A DNA stretch of 64,000 nt from Bifidobacterium primatium (GCF_002802875.1 NZ_PEBI01000001.1:23820-87819); one strand, 5' to 3'. Positions 36,565-45,302 are shown, counted from the stretch's first letter. Notes: generated by a model not told the origin, from the sequence alone. Translations and numbers: made by a program.

Positions 36565-37332
36565 GTGCCGAGCGAGCAGAAGGCCGAGCTGAAGAAGGAA
36601 TCCGATCCGAACGCCGAACCCACCAACCCCTCCTTCAAGGAGATGGTAGGTGTACTCAAGATGCCGACCCTGTGGGTGCTCATCGTCTTCATGCTGCTGA
36701 CCAACACCTTCTACACCGTGTTCGACCAGCAGATGTTCCCGACCTACTACGCCAACCTGTTCCCCACCGAGGCCATCGGCAACGCCACCTACGGCACGCT
36801 CAACGGCTTCCAGGTGTTCCTCGAGTCCGCCATGATGGGCGTCGTGCCGATCATCATGAAGAAGGTCGGCGTGCGCAACGCCCTGCTGCTCGGCGCCACC
36901 GTGATGTTCCTGCGCATCGGCCTGTGCGGCGTGTTCCACGACCCGATCACCGTCTCCATCGTCAAGCTGTTCCACTCCATCGAGGTGCCGCTGTTCTGCC
37001 TGCCGGCGTTCCGCTACTTCACCCTGCACTTCGACACCAAGCTCTCCGCCACGCTGTACATGGTGGGCTTCCAGATCGCCTCGCAGGTCGGTCAGGTCAT
37101 CTTCTCCACGCCGCTGGGCGCCTTCCACGACAAGATGGCCCAGATCCTGCCGAACAACGACATGGGCTCCCGCGTGACCTTCTGGGTCATCTCCGCCATC
37201 GTGCTGTGCGCGCTGATCTACGGCTTCTTCGTCATCAAGCGCGACGACCAGGAGGTCGGTGGCGACCCGTTCTACACCGACAGGCAGCTGCGCGAGATGG
37301 AGGCCGCCAAGGCTTCCGAGGCCAAGGCCTGA
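36565..37332 (+). CDS. MFS oligosaccharide permease, C-terminal half
   Basis: 255 residues beginning with GTG directly after the TGA, in the same frame. It starts with the charged central loop (VPSEQKAELKKESDPN) and holds helices 7-12, including the ILPNNDMGSRVTFWVIS segment and a charged C-terminal tail. No ribosome site precedes the GTG, so expression would need reinitiation at TGAGTG or readthrough. Together with the upstream half it equals a normal-length permease. Confidence 0.7.
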   Translation: MPSEQKAELKKESDPNAEPTNPSFKEMVGVLKMPTLWVLIVFMLLTNTFYTVFDQQMFPTYYANLFPTEAIGNATYGTLNGFQVFLESAMMGVVPIIMKKVGVRNALLLGATVMFLRIGLCGVFHDPITVSIVKLFHSIEVPLFCLPAFRYFTLHFDTKLSATLYMVGFQIASQVGQVIFSTPLGAFHDKMAQILPNNDMGSRVTFWVISAIVLCALIYGFFVIKRDDQEVGGDPFYTDRQLREMEAAKASEAKA

Positions 37333-37348
37333 TTCCACAAGCGCATCC

Positions 37349-37376
37349 GGCTCCCCTCGTCCCGACGAGGGGAGCC
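37349..37376 (+). terminator. Hairpin between permease and second GH32 gene
   Basis: A perfect 12-bp stem (GGCTCCCCTCGT / ACGAGGGGAGCC) with a 4-base loop lies 17 bases after the permease stop. It has no T-run; it may damp readthrough or stabilise the upstream mRNA. A CATAAT hexamer follows at 37381. Confidence 0.55.
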
Positions 37377-37433
37377 TCGGCATAATCGTCATACCAAATC
37401 CAACCCACAACCCAAGGAAAGGACCATTCAACG

Positions 37434-39008
37434 ATGAGTGATTTCAAGCCCGTCTACTCCCCCATCAAGGACCATGCCGAGGAGCTCGCCAAGGCCGAGG
37501 CCGGCGTGGCCAGGATGGCCGACGAACGCAACGACCGCTGGTATCCGAAGTTCCACATCGCCTCCAACGGCGGATGGATCAACGACCCGAACGGACTGTG
37601 CTACTACAACGGCCGCTGGCACGTCTACTACCAGCTGCACCCCTACGGCACCCAGTGGGGCCCGATGCACTGGGGCCACGTCTCCTCCGACGACATGATC
37701 ACATGGCGTCGTGAGCCCATCGCCTTCGCGCCGAGCCTCGAAGAGGAGAAGAACGGCGTGTTCTCCGGTTCCGCCGTGATCGGCGACGACGGCAAGCCGA
37801 GGTTCTACTACACCGGTCACCGCTGGGCCAACGGCATCGACGGCTCCGGCGGCGAATGGCAGGTGCAGATGCTCGCCGAACCGACCGACGACACGCTGAA
37901 CTCCTTCGAGAAGAAGGGCATGGTCGTCGACTGCCCGCGCGACAAGGTGCACTGGCACTTCCGCGACCCGAAGGTGTGGAAGACGAACGGCGTGTGGTAC
38001 ATGACGTTCGGCGTCTCCTCCGCCGAGCAGCGCGGCCAGATGTGGCTCTACACCTCCGACGACATGGTCGAGTGGACGTTCAAGACCGTGCTGTTCGAGC
38101 ATCCCGACCCCGACGTGTTCATGCTCGAATGCCCCGACTTCTTCCCCGTCACCGACAAGGACGGCAACGAGAAGTGGGTCATCGGCTTCTCCGCCATGGG
38201 CTCGAAGCCGAGCGGTTTCATGAACCGCAACGTCAACAACGCCGGATACATGATCGGCACATGGGAGCCGGGAGGCGCGTTCATCCCCGAAACCGACTTC
38301 CGTCTGTGGGATTGCGGCCACAACTTCTACGCGCCGCAGTCGTTCAACACCACGCCCGGCGACACCGCGAGCAACACCGACGGCCGTCAGATCATGTACG
38401 GCTGGCTCAGCCCGTTCGTCGCCCCTGTTCCGATGCAGGAGGACGGCTGGTGCGGTCAGCTGACGCTGCCGCGCGAGGTGTTCCTCGGCGATGACGGCGA
38501 CGTGCACACGGTTCCGGCCGCCGAGGTCGAGGGCCTGCGCGAGGACACCAAGGAGTTCGGCGCGGTCGAGGTCGCCTCCGGCACCGAGTTCACGGTGGCC
38601 GACGACGCCGAGGCGCTGGAGATCGAGCTGACCATCGACCTGAAGAACTCCACGGCCGAACGCACGGGAATCAAGGTTCATGCCACCGAGGACGGCTCCT
38701 ACACGTACGTGGCCTACGACGACCAGATCGGCGGCGTGGTCGTGGACCGTCAGGCCAACAAGTACGGCGACCGCGGCTACCGCATGGCCCCGCTCGACCC
38801 GGCCGAGCTCGAGGCCGGCGAGCTGAAGCTGCGCGTGTTCGTCGACCGCGGATCCGTGGAGGTCTACGTGAACGACGGCCATCAGGCGATGAGCTCCTAC
38901 AGCTACGCGGCCGAGGGACCGCGCGCCGTGAGGCTCGCCGCCGAATCCGGCGACCTCAAGGTCGCGTCGCTGACCACCCACCATCTCAAGTCCATCGGAC
39001 TGGAGTAG
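37434..39008 (+). CDS. Beta-fructofuranosidase (GH32)
   Basis: A 524-residue glycosidase that releases fructose from sucrose or fructo-oligosaccharides. All catalytic motifs are intact: WINDPNG with nucleophile D51, FRDP (RDP 177-179) and ECPD with acid/base E232. The N-terminal propeller ends near residue 345; a beta-sandwich follows. There is no signal peptide, so it acts inside the cell on imported sugar. The ATG has AAGGAAAGG upstream. It is highly similar along its length to the defective paralogue, which points to gene duplication. Confidence 0.95.
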   Translation: MSDFKPVYSPIKDHAEELAKAEAGVARMADERNDRWYPKFHIASNGGWINDPNGLCYYNGRWHVYYQLHPYGTQWGPMHWGHVSSDDMITWRREPIAFAPSLEEEKNGVFSGSAVIGDDGKPRFYYTGHRWANGIDGSGGEWQVQMLAEPTDDTLNSFEKKGMVVDCPRDKVHWHFRDPKVWKTNGVWYMTFGVSSAEQRGQMWLYTSDDMVEWTFKTVLFEHPDPDVFMLECPDFFPVTDKDGNEKWVIGFSAMGSKPSGFMNRNVNNAGYMIGTWEPGGAFIPETDFRLWDCGHNFYAPQSFNTTPGDTASNTDGRQIMYGWLSPFVAPVPMQEDGWCGQLTLPREVFLGDDGDVHTVPAAEVEGLREDTKEFGAVEVASGTEFTVADDAEALEIELTIDLKNSTAERTGIKVHATEDGSYTYVAYDDQIGGVVVDRQANKYGDRGYRMAPLDPAELEAGELKLRVFVDRGSVEVYVNDGHQAMSSYSYAAEGPRAVRLAAESGDLKVASLTTHHLKSIGLE

Positions 39009-39041
39009 GCAGGCGCGGGAGAGACCCCGCCCATAAACGAG

Positions 39042-39079
39042 GAATCGGCCTTCGGATACTGTTTTACGAAGGCCGATTC
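39042..39079. terminator. Bidirectional terminator after second GH32 gene
   Basis: A perfect 13-bp stem (GAATCGGCCTTCG / CGAAGGCCGATTC) with a 12-base loop separates convergent genes; TATTT follows on the plus side. Confidence 0.75.
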
Positions 39080-39105
39080 TATTTCCGCCGTCTATCGGTC
39101 GCCGG

Positions 39106-39819
39106 TCACATCTCCCTGCGTTCGTAAATGCGCACGGACGCGAGATACGAGACCGCAAGCGCGATGACGGCGACGACCACGCCGAGTGCGACCGTAAGCC
39201 CCATCGACGAGAACACGTGTCCACCCAGCCATTCGGCCACCGCGCGGACCTGGTCCTCGAACCGCATCGTCACCACGAATCCGAGGATCAGCAGTGCGGA
39301 TCCGCCGAAGACCACGACGTACATGAGCGTCTGCCCTTTGAACCGGTAGGAGCATACGAGTACCAACGCGGAGCATAGCGCGTAGACGAGCCCTTGGATG
39401 GCAATCGTCCTCCATGGCATCGCGCCCATGGTGCCCAACGCTCCCGCGGCGGCGAAGCCGAGGGGATACATCACGGTGTTCTCCACGACGAGCATGATGC
39501 CGAACAGCAGCAGATACACGTAGCGTCCGATCACCTGGTTGCGACGTGAGACCGGCATCAGGCCGTTCATGTCGGCGTTGTTGCCGGTGTCCTGGTAGAC
39601 GGCGGGGAAGGTGACGAAGCTGACGAACATCAGCAGGTTCATGCCGCTGATGTATTGGTACAGCCAGGCGATGGCGCCGGCCGAATCGTCGCCGCCGAAC
39701 AGGATGCCGAACAGTGCCATCATCGCCGGGCTCATCAGCATGTAGCCGGCGATCATACCCCATCCTCCGCTGGTGATGCGCGCCCAGTCGACGCGCATGG
39801 ATTTCACTACCGCGTTCAT
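39106..39819 (-). CDS. ABC-2 type transporter permease
   Basis: A 237-residue integral membrane protein with about six helices (for example residues 20-42, 105-130, 170-192, 205-228) and the short cytosolic loop GLMPVSRRNQVIGRYVYLL common to ABC-2 permeases of YtrA-linked systems. It pairs with the ATPase encoded upstream, whose stop overlaps its ATG (ATGA). Such exporters often act in envelope stress or antibiotic defence; the cargo is unknown. Confidence 0.85.
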   Translation of the reverse strand: MNAVVKSMRVDWARITSGGWGMIAGYMLMSPAMMALFGILFGGDDSAGAIAWLYQYISGMNLLMFVSFVTFPAVYQDTGNNADMNGLMPVSRRNQVIGRYVYLLLFGIMLVVENTVMYPLGFAAAGALGTMGAMPWRTIAIQGLVYALCSALVLVCSYRFKGQTLMYVVVFGGSALLILGFVVTMRFEDQVRAVAEWLGGHVFSSMGLTVALGVVVAVIALAVSYLASVRIYERREM

Positions 39820-40721
39820 CGTGCGTTTCCTTTCCTCACGTTGGTCAGTCGGATGATGTCGTCGATGCCTGCCGGTTCGACGAGCAGCTGCGGCCGCCGG
39901 TCTCCGGCGAGCGCCTTCACGTCCTCCACGCGCAGGAGGGCGTCGAATCCGGTCTCGTACCGGTGGATGCCGACGGCCTTGGCCCGTAGCGTTTCGTCGA
40001 GGTCGGCGAGGCCTCCTTTGACCACGCGGAACGCGTCGAGGAACTCGTCCTTGGGGCCGGTGAAGTAGAGCCGGCCGTGGGTGATGTAGGTGATGAAGTC
40101 GGCGGCGCTTTCCAGGTCGGAGGTGATGTGCGTGCTGAACAGCACGGTATGTTCGCCGTCCTCGATGTATTCGTGGAGGATGTCCATGAGTTCGTCGCGC
40201 GAAAGCACGTCCAGGCCACTGGTGGGTTCGTCGAGGATGAGCAGACGCGCATCATGGCTCAAGGCCACGGCAAGCATGAGCTTCATAAGCATGCCACGCG
40301 AGAGTTCCTTGACCTTCTTTCGGCGGTCGAGGCCGAATCGTTTGCAATACTGTTCGAACCGGCGGTGGTTCCATGTGGCGTAGAGGCCGCGCATGGCCTG
40401 TTCGACCTTGTTGACGGTCCATACCTCGACGAAGTAGCCGGAGTCGAAGACGACGCCTAGCTGCTCCTTGACCCGCTCCTCGTCGGCGATGTTGTCGAGG
40501 CCGAGCACCTCGATGCCGCCGGCGTCGCGCCGGACCATGTTGAGGATGAGTTTGATGAGCGTGGATTTTCCCGCGCCGTTGGGTCCGATGAGTCCCATGA
40601 TGTATCCGGCCGGCAGGTCGAAGGTGATGTCGTCGAGCCGGAATCCGGAATCGTATTGCTTGGATACGCCGTTCACGCTGAGCGCGAACGGCGTGCTGCC
40701 GGAGAGTGCGTCAAGCACCAT
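39816..40721 (-). CDS. ABC transporter ATP-binding protein
   Basis: A 301-residue ATPase. It shows Walker A (GPNGAGKSTL), the Q-loop region, a degenerate signature ELSRGMLMKLMLA in place of LSGGQ, Walker B (LLILDEPTSGLD) and the H-loop (VLFSTH). Residues after about 220 form a C-terminal accessory domain. Members of this group (YtrB/BcrA-like) drive ABC-2 permeases. It lies between the GntR regulator and the permease on the minus strand, a typical three-gene module. Confidence 0.92.
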   Translation of the reverse strand: MVLDALSGSTPFALSVNGVSKQYDSGFRLDDITFDLPAGYIMGLIGPNGAGKSTLIKLILNMVRRDAGGIEVLGLDNIADEERVKEQLGVVFDSGYFVEVWTVNKVEQAMRGLYATWNHRRFEQYCKRFGLDRRKKVKELSRGMLMKLMLAVALSHDARLLILDEPTSGLDVLSRDELMDILHEYIEDGEHTVLFSTHITSDLESAADFITYITHGRLYFTGPKDEFLDAFRVVKGGLADLDETLRAKAVGIHRYETGFDALLRVEDVKALAGDRRPQLLVEPAGIDDIIRLTNVRKGNAR

Positions 40722-40811
40722 GGCTTTCTCCTTTACGGTTCATGATGTGGATACGGGCCCGTCGGGGCTACGTACCCAAGGCCATGTGTCCATGTTTTTC
40801 GGGCCACCCCA

Positions 40812-41213
40812 TCAGCGGCCGTCACGGTCGCCGGCGGCGTCCTGCGTGGCATAGGTCTCGTCGAGTATGGCGTGCAGTTCGGCGGGCGGGATCCCCGCCG
40901 CCTTCGCCGCCGCGACGACGTCGCCGAGACCTTTGCGCACCCGTCGGGCCAATTGCGCCTTCATCACGTCGTTGCCTTTCGGCATGACGAAGGTGCCCTT
41001 GCCCTGGATGTTCCTCACCACTCCCTCATCGGCCAGTTCGCTGTACGCCCTGGTGATGGTGAGCACGGAGACGCGTAGCTCCTTGGCGAGCTTGCGCAGC
41101 GAGGGCAACGCCTCGCCCGCCTCGAGTTCGCCGGAGAGCACCGCCGAGCGGATCTGCGTCTTGATCTGCTCGTAGATGGGTTCGCCGGACACGGAAGAGA
41201 TGATCAGCCTCAT
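40812..41213 (-). CDS. GntR-family regulator (YtrA type)
   Basis: A 133-residue regulator with an N-terminal winged helix (EPIYEQIKTQIRSAVLSGEL, the ALPSLRKLAKELRVS segment, the YSELADEGVV helix and the GKGTFV wing) and only a short helical dimerisation tail, as in YtrA proteins. I chose the ATG at 41213, preceded by AAAGGGGG; one at 41237 adds eight residues. It probably represses its own operon with the ABC genes through the inverted repeat upstream. Confidence 0.92.
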   Translation of the reverse strand: MRLIISSVSGEPIYEQIKTQIRSAVLSGELEAGEALPSLRKLAKELRVSVLTITRAYSELADEGVVRNIQGKGTFVMPKGNDVMKAQLARRVRKGLGDVVAAAKAAGIPPAELHAILDETYATQDAAGDRDGR

Positions 41214-41249
41214 TCCTTGCCCCCTTTCCTTGTTCATGGCAGCACCAGT

Positions 41250-41304
41250 ACTGTTGTGCTGTCATGTAGAACAGTACAACAGTTTTGCCAACTGTGCAAC
41301 ACAG
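41250..41304 (-). promoter_or_regulatory. GntR operator region
   Basis: A 13-bp inverted repeat (ACTGTTGTGCTGT at 41250-41262 with ACAGTACAACAGT at 41271-41283, one mismatch) lies 37 bases before the gntR start. A smaller one (CTGTG-CAA-CACAG, 41292-41304) adjoins it. On the minus strand TTGCAC and TACTGT, 17 bases apart, overlap these repeats and are a candidate promoter. Confidence 0.75.
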
Positions 41305-41574
41305 CGACATAACAGTTGTCGGACACTTTCCGGCACGGGCGCTTCCGTACCCGATTCACATACCCTCTATAAGACCCCCTGAAGAGTTGATATGGGGGAA
41401 CTCTTAATCGGCATAATTACGTAGTTTCCCCTACCTCTTACATCACCCCCATAGTCCCACTAGACTCGAAGGTGTTGTGGGGTTTTGTTTGGTGATGCTG
41501 TGACGAATGAGGCCGCATGACGCCCCTCCCCGACAATCACGGAGGGGCCGATTTAGAGACAAGGAAGTTCACCC
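41305..41574 (+). promoter_or_regulatory. Leader region of the surface protein gene
   Basis: About 270 bases without a gene. It contains a spaced 8-bp inverted repeat (TATGGGGG 41391-41398, CCCCCATA 41446-41453) and, near the start codon, a hairpin GCCCCTCC / GGAGGGGC (41522-41529 with 41541-41548). The promoter of the surface protein gene must be here, but no clear -35/-10 pair was chosen. Confidence 0.45.
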
Positions 41575-43092
41575 ATGACAATCATGGAGACGAAGAAACG
41601 CCGGCTCGGCCGTGCGGCCGCCGGCCTGCTCGCCGCGGCATTGACCATCGGCATGGCCGGATTCACCGGCACCGCCGCCGCATCCGCCGCCGAGAATACG
41701 ACGACCTACGATTTCAATCTGTCGGGACTGCCGGCGCATAACGACCTCATGAAGACCAGCGCCCTCGGCATCGTCGCCGTCAACAGCGAGAAGGACGTCC
41801 CGACCGCCGTGCTGAACAACGGCACGACCACGAAGGACGACCACACCGTCGAAACCAAGTACGTCGGCGTCAAGCCCGGCGAATACAACGTGACATACAC
41901 GGCCACCGGCGACCAGCAGAAGACCATACAGGTCGGCATGTACTCCGGTTCCGCGACCAGTGACGGCATCTTCCACTCCAGCGGCCAGTACAGTCACTTC
42001 TCCCTCTCCATCAAGGGATACAACGCCAACACCGCCGTCGAGTCCGAAAAGGTGGACCTCTCCCCCGCCGGCGCATACCTGACGATTCTCGGCGGCGACA
42101 AGGTCGGCACCATCCATCTGACCAGCACCACGCCCTCCCAGCCCGATCCGCAGCCGACCAAGTCGGCGAGCATCGTCGGCAAGGACGGCGAGGCGTTCGC
42201 TGACAACAAGACCACGCTGACCGTCGACGACGAGCTCGGACTGAGCGCCAAGCTCAAGAACTCGAACAAAGCCGACTTCGAATGGGGTCTCACGCAGGCC
42301 GACAAGTACATCGGATTCGTCGACATGGGCGCCAGCCCGGCCACCGACATCCGCATCAAGGCGCTGAAGGCCGGCACCGCCACAGTCAGCCTGACCGGCA
42401 AGAAGAGCACCGCGGCCGAAGGCGTCTCCGCCACGCTGACCATCACCGTCAACCCGAAGAAGGAAGACCCCAAGCCCGTCGATCCGCTGGCCGGGTTCAG
42501 CGCCAAGGAACGCGCCTACCTCGAGGCCTCGTACTGGTACTTCAACACCCAAGCCGACAGCAGCAAGGGCTTCGACGGATGGTCCCCGAAGACCACCATA
42601 TACACGAAACTCGCCGACCTCAACGGCCTGAAGAACTCGGTGCCCGGCTACTCCGCGCAGGACGGCGACGCGCTGTTCCACTACACCGGAGCCAACGGCA
42701 AGGACCAGGGAGGCTACCATGCCACCACATACAAGAACGGCAAGAAGGTGACCTTCTCCGATGACTACGACACGAAGGTCGTGATCTACACCGGCCGCGA
42801 TTCTGGCGCGACCATCAAATACGTGTTCACCACGCTTGACAAGGTCGTACTGCCGAACGGCAACAACAGCGGCACCACGCCGAACAGCGGCAAGGACAAC
42901 CCCGCCGCGAAGCCGTCCGGCGACACCACCAAGAAGCCCGCAGCGACCACCAACGGCACGAACACCGCAACCAACGGCACCGCCAAGGCCAGCGGTCTCG
43001 CCAAGACGGGCGCCGACGTCACCGGCGGCATCGTCGCCATGCTCACCCTGCTGGGTGCGGGCGCCGCTCTGATGCTGCGCAAGCGCGCCTGA
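41575..43092 (+). CDS. Sortase-type cell-wall surface protein (LAKTG)
   Basis: A 505-residue secreted protein. Residues about 8-40 are a signal peptide (GLLAAALTIGMAGFTGTAAASA). Residues about 185-300 resemble a bacterial Ig-like fold (TLTVDDELGLSAKL, AGTATVSLTGKK, SATLTITVNP). A threonine-asparagine-rich spacer precedes LAKTG (475-479), a hydrophobic helix and RKRA, the layout of a sortase substrate; LAxTG fits class E sortases of actinobacteria. AAGGAAG precedes the ATG. No sortase gene is adjacent. The middle domain (LEASYWYFNTQADSSKGFD) is unrecognised; adhesion is a guess. Confidence 0.85.
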   Translation: MTIMETKKRRLGRAAAGLLAAALTIGMAGFTGTAAASAAENTTTYDFNLSGLPAHNDLMKTSALGIVAVNSEKDVPTAVLNNGTTTKDDHTVETKYVGVKPGEYNVTYTATGDQQKTIQVGMYSGSATSDGIFHSSGQYSHFSLSIKGYNANTAVESEKVDLSPAGAYLTILGGDKVGTIHLTSTTPSQPDPQPTKSASIVGKDGEAFADNKTTLTVDDELGLSAKLKNSNKADFEWGLTQADKYIGFVDMGASPATDIRIKALKAGTATVSLTGKKSTAAEGVSATLTITVNPKKEDPKPVDPLAGFSAKERAYLEASYWYFNTQADSSKGFDGWSPKTTIYTKLADLNGLKNSVPGYSAQDGDALFHYTGANGKDQGGYHATTYKNGKKVTFSDDYDTKVVIYTGRDSGATIKYVFTTLDKVVLPNGNNSGTTPNSGKDNPAAKPSGDTTKKPAATTNGTNTATNGTAKASGLAKTGADVTGGIVAMLTLLGAGAALMLRKRA

Positions 43093-43128
43093 GCATTCGA
43101 ACCGCTTTCGGCATAATTCACCGAGCAA

Positions 43129-43169
43129 GAGGACCGGTTCCGTAAATCGACGGAGCCGGTCCTCTTTTT
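43129..43169 (+). terminator. Terminator after the surface protein gene
   Basis: A 9-bp outer stem (GAGGACCGG / CCGGTCCTC) with inner TTCCG / CGGAG pairing is followed by TCTTTTTC, a strong intrinsic terminator on the plus strand. Confidence 0.85.
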
Positions 43170-43214
43170 CGTTCACATGCCAGCCAGACATCGACATGCA
43201 CGACCCCCTGAAAG

Positions 43215-44399
43215 TCAGTGCAGACCAAGAGACTCGCAGGAGGCACGTAGGGCGTCGATGATGCGCGCGATGTCGGCATCGGCAAGCGGACGACGGAAGG
43301 TGAGTCGCAAGGCGGACTTGGCCACGGCGGGCTCTAACCCCATGGCCAGCAGCGTGGATGGAATCTCGTGGCGGCCGATGGCACAGGCCGAGCCGGAGGA
43401 GCATTCGATGCCACGGGCGTCGAGATCGACGAGCAGCGCCTCGCCGGTGACGCCGGGAAAGATGAACGACGCGTGGCCGGGAAGACGATGCTCCGGGTCG
43501 CCGGTCAGTCGCGCCTGAGGTATGGCTTCCAGTACGCCGCGGATGAGCCGATCGCGCGATGCGACGAGTTCGGCATGATGCTCGCGCATGAACGTGATGG
43601 ATTCATCCAAGGCAATGGCGAGCCCGACCGCTCCGGCCACGTTCTGCGTGCCGGAACGCAGACCACGCTCCTGGCCTCCACCGCTGAGCAGCGGTTCTAT
43701 GGGCACGCGGCCGCGCACCAGTAGCGCGCCGAGACCCTTGGGCGTGCCGAACTTGTGACCGGAGACGCTGAGCGCGTCCACATCCCAGTCGCGCATATGA
43801 ATCGGAACCTGGCCGGCGGCCTGTACGGCGTCCACATGCACGGGCACATGATGTCGATGCGCGATGCGTACGACATCCTCGACCGGCTGGATGGCGCCGA
43901 CCTCGTTGTTGGCGAGCATGACCGACACGAGCACGGGCCGCGAACCCGCACCATCACCGGCGACGAGTGCCCCCTCCAAGGCGTCGAGCCGTATGCGCCC
44001 CCGCCCGTCGACGGGAACCGTAATCACGTCGGCATCGAAGAACCGCGCCATCCACCGTGCGGATTCGGCGACGGCTGGGTGCTCCACCGCGGAGACGACG
44101 ATGCGCGGGCGCACGCCCTGCGGCAGTCGTCGCATGGCCGCCAACGCGATGCCCTTGATGGCGAGATTGTCGGATTCGGTGCCGCCGGAGGTGAAGATGA
44201 CGTCGTCGGCATGGGCGCCGAGGTCGCCGGCGAACGAACGGCGGGCGGCGTCGAGCGCACGGGCGGCGGTCTTGCCGTCCTGATGCACGCTGGCGGGGTT
44301 CGCATAGGCGTCGGTCATGAACGGCAGCATGGCGTCGATGACGTTGCGCGACACCGGTTCGGTGGCGGCGGCGTCGAGATAGAGCGTGGCGTCAGTCAT
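43215..44399 (-). CDS. Cysteine desulfurase (NifS-like)
   Basis: A 394-residue PLP enzyme that takes sulfur from cysteine. It has YLDAAATEPV at the N-terminus, TSGGTESDNLAI, the PLP lysine in SVSGHKFGTPKG, and the active cysteine in SSGSACAIGRHE. Its ATG overlaps the end of nadC by 8 bases. Placement in the NAD operon suggests it supplies sulfur for the [4Fe-4S] cluster of quinolinate synthase, as known for NadA-linked NifS proteins in gram-positive bacteria. Confidence 0.93.
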   Translation of the reverse strand: MTDATLYLDAAATEPVSRNVIDAMLPFMTDAYANPASVHQDGKTAARALDAARRSFAGDLGAHADDVIFTSGGTESDNLAIKGIALAAMRRLPQGVRPRIVVSAVEHPAVAESARWMARFFDADVITVPVDGRGRIRLDALEGALVAGDGAGSRPVLVSVMLANNEVGAIQPVEDVVRIAHRHHVPVHVDAVQAAGQVPIHMRDWDVDALSVSGHKFGTPKGLGALLVRGRVPIEPLLSGGGQERGLRSGTQNVAGAVGLAIALDESITFMREHHAELVASRDRLIRGVLEAIPQARLTGDPEHRLPGHASFIFPGVTGEALLVDLDARGIECSSGSACAIGRHEIPSTLLAMGLEPAVAKSALRLTFRRPLADADIARIIDALRASCESLGLH

Positions 44400-45276
44400 A
44401 GTCGAGTCCGAGGTCGATGCTGCGGACGCTGTGGGTGAGCGCGCCGACGGAGATGATGTCCACGCCGGTGGCGGCGACCGCGGCCACGCGGTCGAGCGTC
44501 ATGTTGCCGCTGGCTTCCACGAGCGCACGGCCGTCGATGAGTTCGACGCCCTGGCGCGTGTCGTCCAGGGTGAAATTGTCGAGCATGATGGTGTCGGCGC
44601 CGCCGTCGAGAGCGCCTGGAATCTGGTCGAGACGGTCGACCTCCACTTCGATGTGCGTGGTGTGGCCGACCTGTTCGCGCACGTGTCGGATGGCGTCGGC
44701 CAGGTCGAGGCCTCGGGCGGCGAGCGCGGCGAGGTGGTTGTCCTTGAGCATGACGGCGTCGGAGAGACCGAACCGGTGGTTGTGGCCGCCGCCGCAGGTG
44801 ACGGCGTATTTTTCGAAGGCGCGTAGCAGCGGCGTGGTCTTGCGGGTGTCGACGATGCGCGTGCGTTCGAATCCGCGGGGGTGTGTGGCGTCGGGCAGTG
44901 AGTTGCCGCGCGCCGCCTCCCTGACGAAGTCGGCGGTCATGGTGGCGATGCCGCTCATGCGCTGGGTGAGGTTCAGGGCCACGCGTTCGGCGGTGAGGAT
45001 GTCTCGGATGGGGCCGCCGACCGTGGCGAGTGTCTGCCTTGCGGAGAACCGTTGTCCGTCGTGGATGGACGGATTGACGTCGATGATGGGGTTTTGTGTG
45101 GTGAAGACGGCCTTGAAGACGTCGATGCCGCTTATGACGCCGGGGTCGCGGGCGACGAGCGAGACCTCGCCGGTCTCGTCGGCCGGGATAGTGGCCGCGC
45201 AGGTGATGTCGCCGTAGGGTGCGTCTTCGGCCAGAGCTGCCTCGACGACCGTATGGATGAGATGTTCGGTAAGCAA
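44392..45276 (-). CDS. nadC: Nicotinate-nucleotide pyrophosphorylase (carboxylating)
   Basis: A 294-residue quinolinate phosphoribosyltransferase turning quinolinate into nicotinate mononucleotide. Seen are EDAPYGDITCAA, the DTRKTTPLLRAFEKYAV segment, GGHNHRFGLSDAVMLKDNH and the C-terminal ASGNMTL phosphate-binding region. The start is TTG at 45276, chosen because AAAGGAACAGCA precedes it; no ATG fits. It lies 26 bases after nadB and overlaps the nifS-like gene. Confidence 0.94.
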   Translation of the reverse strand: MLTEHLIHTVVEAALAEDAPYGDITCAATIPADETGEVSLVARDPGVISGIDVFKAVFTTQNPIIDVNPSIHDGQRFSARQTLATVGGPIRDILTAERVALNLTQRMSGIATMTADFVREAARGNSLPDATHPRGFERTRIVDTRKTTPLLRAFEKYAVTCGGGHNHRFGLSDAVMLKDNHLAALAARGLDLADAIRHVREQVGHTTHIEVEVDRLDQIPGALDGGADTIMLDNFTLDDTRQGVELIDGRALVEASGNMTLDRVAAVAATGVDIISVGALTHSVRSIDLGLDYD

Positions 45277-45302
45277 TGCTGTTCCTTTTGGAGGAGGTGG
45301 AT

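Larger units (their letters stand above)
35986..37332 (+). pseudogene. LacY-type sugar permease gene interrupted by in-frame TGA
   Basis: The whole span is one reading frame of about 448 codons for an oligosaccharide:H+ symporter, broken only at codon 193 (36562-36564). No frameshift or other damage is seen. It is either a nonsense mutant, a sequencing error, a readthrough gene, or a gene working as two polypeptides; the halves are listed separately. Confidence 0.6.

Noticed and set aside
37381..37386. Frameshift or second break in the permease gene after 36565
   Set aside because: The C-half is open to its natural stop at 37332 and all six helices are present; only the single TGA interrupts it.
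37381..37394. CATAATCGTCATACC before the second GH32 gene as a fourth LacI operator
   Set aside because: Only the AATCGT half matches the core, so the likeness to the TATAATCGTTTGACG site is too weak to call, although a separate promoter here is possible.
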